From Gorsachius magnificus (taxonomy: Eukaryota; Chordata; Aves; Pelecaniformes; Ardeidae), in the NCBI GenBank assembly GCA_034008185.1, contig CM067082.1, forward strand, positions 84,381,684-84,445,683: 64,000 nucleotides of DNA. The letters are read 5' to 3'. Positions 62,601 to 64,000 of the stretch are shown one piece after another. The position numbers were made by a program, and so were the translations under genes. How positions within the stretch are numbered: position 1 is the stretch's first letter; the number at the start of each line of letters is the position of its first letter. The notes below the pieces were generated by a model. The model was given only the letters and a program-made list of their open reading frames with translations, made no database searches and was not told the origin of the DNA.

Positions 62601-62648
62601 TCTTTTGCAGGAGTCTTACGTTTTCCAGGTCAATGTGTATGACTATAG
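50661..62648. other. Intergenic upstream of FOXF2, no gene seen
   Basis: AT-rich DNA with background open frames only. It contains a TA-rich microsatellite at 52,840-52,935 and an A run at 57,176-57,190. No forkhead domain of the neighbouring cluster member FOXQ1 is present, and no mobile element was recognised before the solo LTR. Confidence 0.65.
52838..52935 (+). repeat. TA-rich microsatellite
   Basis: (TA)n followed by degenerate TATACA/TACATA units over about 100 bp. It is a simple-sequence expansion, likely polymorphic. Confidence 0.85.
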
Positions 62649-62653
62649 GTAGG
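62649..62653 (+). repeat. Target-site duplication, left copy
   Basis: GTAGG directly abuts the first base of the solo LTR and matches the five bases after its last base. It defines the insertion boundaries exactly. Confidence 0.85.
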
Positions 62654-63195
62654 TGTTGTGGTTTAACCCCAGCTGACAACTAAGCACCATGCAGCTGCTT
62701 GCTCACTTCTCCCCTGCCCCCCTCCCTGTGGGATGGGGGAAAGAATCAGAAAAAAAGTTAAATTAATGGGTTGGGATAAAGACAGTTTAACAGGAAAGAA
62801 AAGGGGGGGAGGGAAATAAAGTAAGTATATACAAAGCAAGTGATGCACAATGCAATTGCTCATGACCCACTAACTGATGCCTAGCCTGTCCCTGAGCAGA
62901 GATTGCTGCCCCCCCCAGCCAACTCCCCACAGTTTCTCTACTGAGCATGATGTTATCTGGTCTGGAATAGCCCTTTGGCCAATTGGGGTCAGCTGTCCTG
63001 GCTGTGCCCCCTCCCAGCTTCTTGTGTACCTGGCAGAGCATGGGAAGCTGAAAAGTCCTTGACTAGTGTAAGCACTACTTAGCAACAACTAAAACATCAG
63101 TGTGTTATCACATTATTCTCATGCTAAATCCAAAACACAGCACTATGCCAGCTACGAGGAAGAAAATTAACTCTGTCCGAGCTGAAACCAGGACA
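62654..63195 (-). mobile_element. Solo LTR of an ERVL-like endogenous retrovirus
   Basis: A 542-bp element with TGTT...GACA ends on the plus strand, bounded on both sides by the identical 5-mer GTAGG (62649-62653 and 63196-63200), a perfect 5-bp target-site duplication as expected for ERVL. I recognise the family from bird genomes; by its known orientation the LTR reads on the minus strand. The family's TATA box near 62,940 is degraded (AGTAGAGAAA on the minus strand). No gag, pol or env sequence adjoins it, so it is the product of LTR-LTR recombination. Confidence 0.9.
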
Positions 63196-63200
63196 GTAGG
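63196..63200 (+). repeat. Target-site duplication, right copy
   Basis: GTAGG immediately after the terminal CA of the LTR, identical to the left copy. No decay between the copies suggests a fairly young insertion, although five bases carry little information on age. Confidence 0.85.
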
Positions 63201-64000
63201 ATAATGTTTTTTTTTTCTTTCTGGCCATAGTATCTCACCACTGGGCTGTGTCTTCTCCACAGCCCTTAACATGCCTGAAGTAAGGAAAAAAAAGTAGAGC
63301 CCTTACCTGCAAGCTTACAGATAAAGTCTTACTTTTACTAGGACGTCCACTCTTATCCATCAGGAATCCCCTTTGGATAGGGCTAGGTTCACACCTGACA
63401 GCTCTATTTCCATGCTGCAGATGTCATCTTCCTGTTGCAACAGTACAGCTGGTTGCATGTTTTGCATTTTTCTTGACATAAAAATGCATAGGGATATATG
63501 TATCCATCTGAATCTGAACTGCTTGAGCTACTGCCTGCAACTACTGGTAAGGCTGGCTGCATAGGTCAACATTTCCAGAACTGAAATACCTAGAAAGCAT
63601 TTGAACCCATATTTGGAAATCTGAATTGGTGGCCAGCTTTTTTTTTTTGAGAGGATGTAAAGCAGATGCTACTACCACTAAAATCAGTGCCAGCTTTGAG
63701 TTCTCGGCTCTGACAGGAACAAATGCCTGCTTTTATTTCCTCCGCAGCTCCCAGTCTTCTAAGTCCAGAAAAATCCAAAAGGAAATTCTGCAACATGGAA
63801 AATACTGAATGTCTGCTCCAAAGCACATTGAAATTTATGCAAATCACTACGATGGGCTTTGGATGATGTCCTAAGTAAACTAATTCTTGGATTGTCACCT
63901 CTGGTCATAATGGCCCTTTGTTCTGCCTTTTTAGTGACTAATGATTATGTTATAAAAAGCCTTATGTAATTTCTGGCATGGTTAGACATCATATATGAGA
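63201..64000. other. Intergenic right edge, nothing recognised
   Basis: About 800 bp right of the solo LTR with no gene, repeat family or regulatory pattern that I can support. Confidence 0.6.

Noticed and set aside
50661..64000. FOXQ1, the expected upstream neighbour
   Set aside because: No second forkhead domain (PPYSYIAL or [10 protein letters not shown] type) is seen in any frame. The gene probably lies beyond the right edge.
1..64000. tRNA, rRNA, CRISPR arrays or bacterial-type operons
   Set aside because: None seen. No spaced direct-repeat array, no cloverleaf with A/B boxes that I could support, and no clustered prokaryotic genes.

Overview
The window looks like nuclear DNA from a bird. 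It carries one recognisable protein-coding gene, the two-exon forkhead transcription factor FOXF2 on the minus strand. The avian assignment rests on two chicken-repeat-1 (CR1) LINE copies ending in the CR1 3' octamer repeat and on a solo long terminal repeat of an ERVL-like family that I recognise from bird genomes. There is no prokaryotic or organellar organisation: ORF density is background, and the gene has a GT-AG intron, a CpG-island promoter and AATAAA polyadenylation signals.

Layout. 1-9.6 kb is ordinary AT-rich intergenic DNA with a pyrimidine-biased stretch near 7.5-8.2 kb. A 5'-truncated CR1 on the plus strand lies at about 9.60-10.35 kb. A longer CR1 with a broken reverse-transcriptase ORF lies on the minus strand at about 15.94-18.40 kb. 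From 18.4 to 34.9 kb I see no gene and no recognisable mobile element. From about 34.9 to 50.6 kb base composition changes sharply into a chain of CpG islands around FOXF2: 3' flank (34.9-36.46), 3' UTR (36.46-37.28), coding exon 2 (37,278-37,444), a 3.95 kb intron, coding exon 1 (41,390-42,396), then the promoter and about 8 kb of upstream islands. From 50.6 kb to the right edge the DNA is AT-rich intergenic again, interrupted by a 542-bp solo LTR (62,654-63,195) with a perfect 5-bp target-site duplication.

FOXF2 encodes a DNA-binding regulator of mesenchyme (gut wall, palate, brain pericytes in other vertebrates). In other vertebrates FOXQ1, FOXF2 and FOXC1 lie in that order on one strand. 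With FOXF2 on the minus strand here, FOXQ1 would be expected to the right and FOXC1 to the left; neither is inside the window.

Main oddity: the exon-1 reading frame is broken inside the DNA-recognition helix by two missing bases, and three more bases are missing at the basic end of the forkhead domain. All five fit one-base shortening of short homopolymer runs. Restoring only the first two gives an exact 392-codon frame, so sequence error is more likely than gene loss.

Other points worth checking are a 39-bp direct duplication with C/EBP-type palindromes just upstream of the start codon, in-frame upstream ATGs, an outward-facing TATA box with a 21-bp palindrome near 43.4 kb, clusters of forkhead sites on both sides of the gene, a 10-bp inverted repeat of PITX/OTX-type sites at 48.7 kb, and a 44-kb stretch without recognisable transposons centred on the gene. 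I found no convincing evidence of a new gene system.
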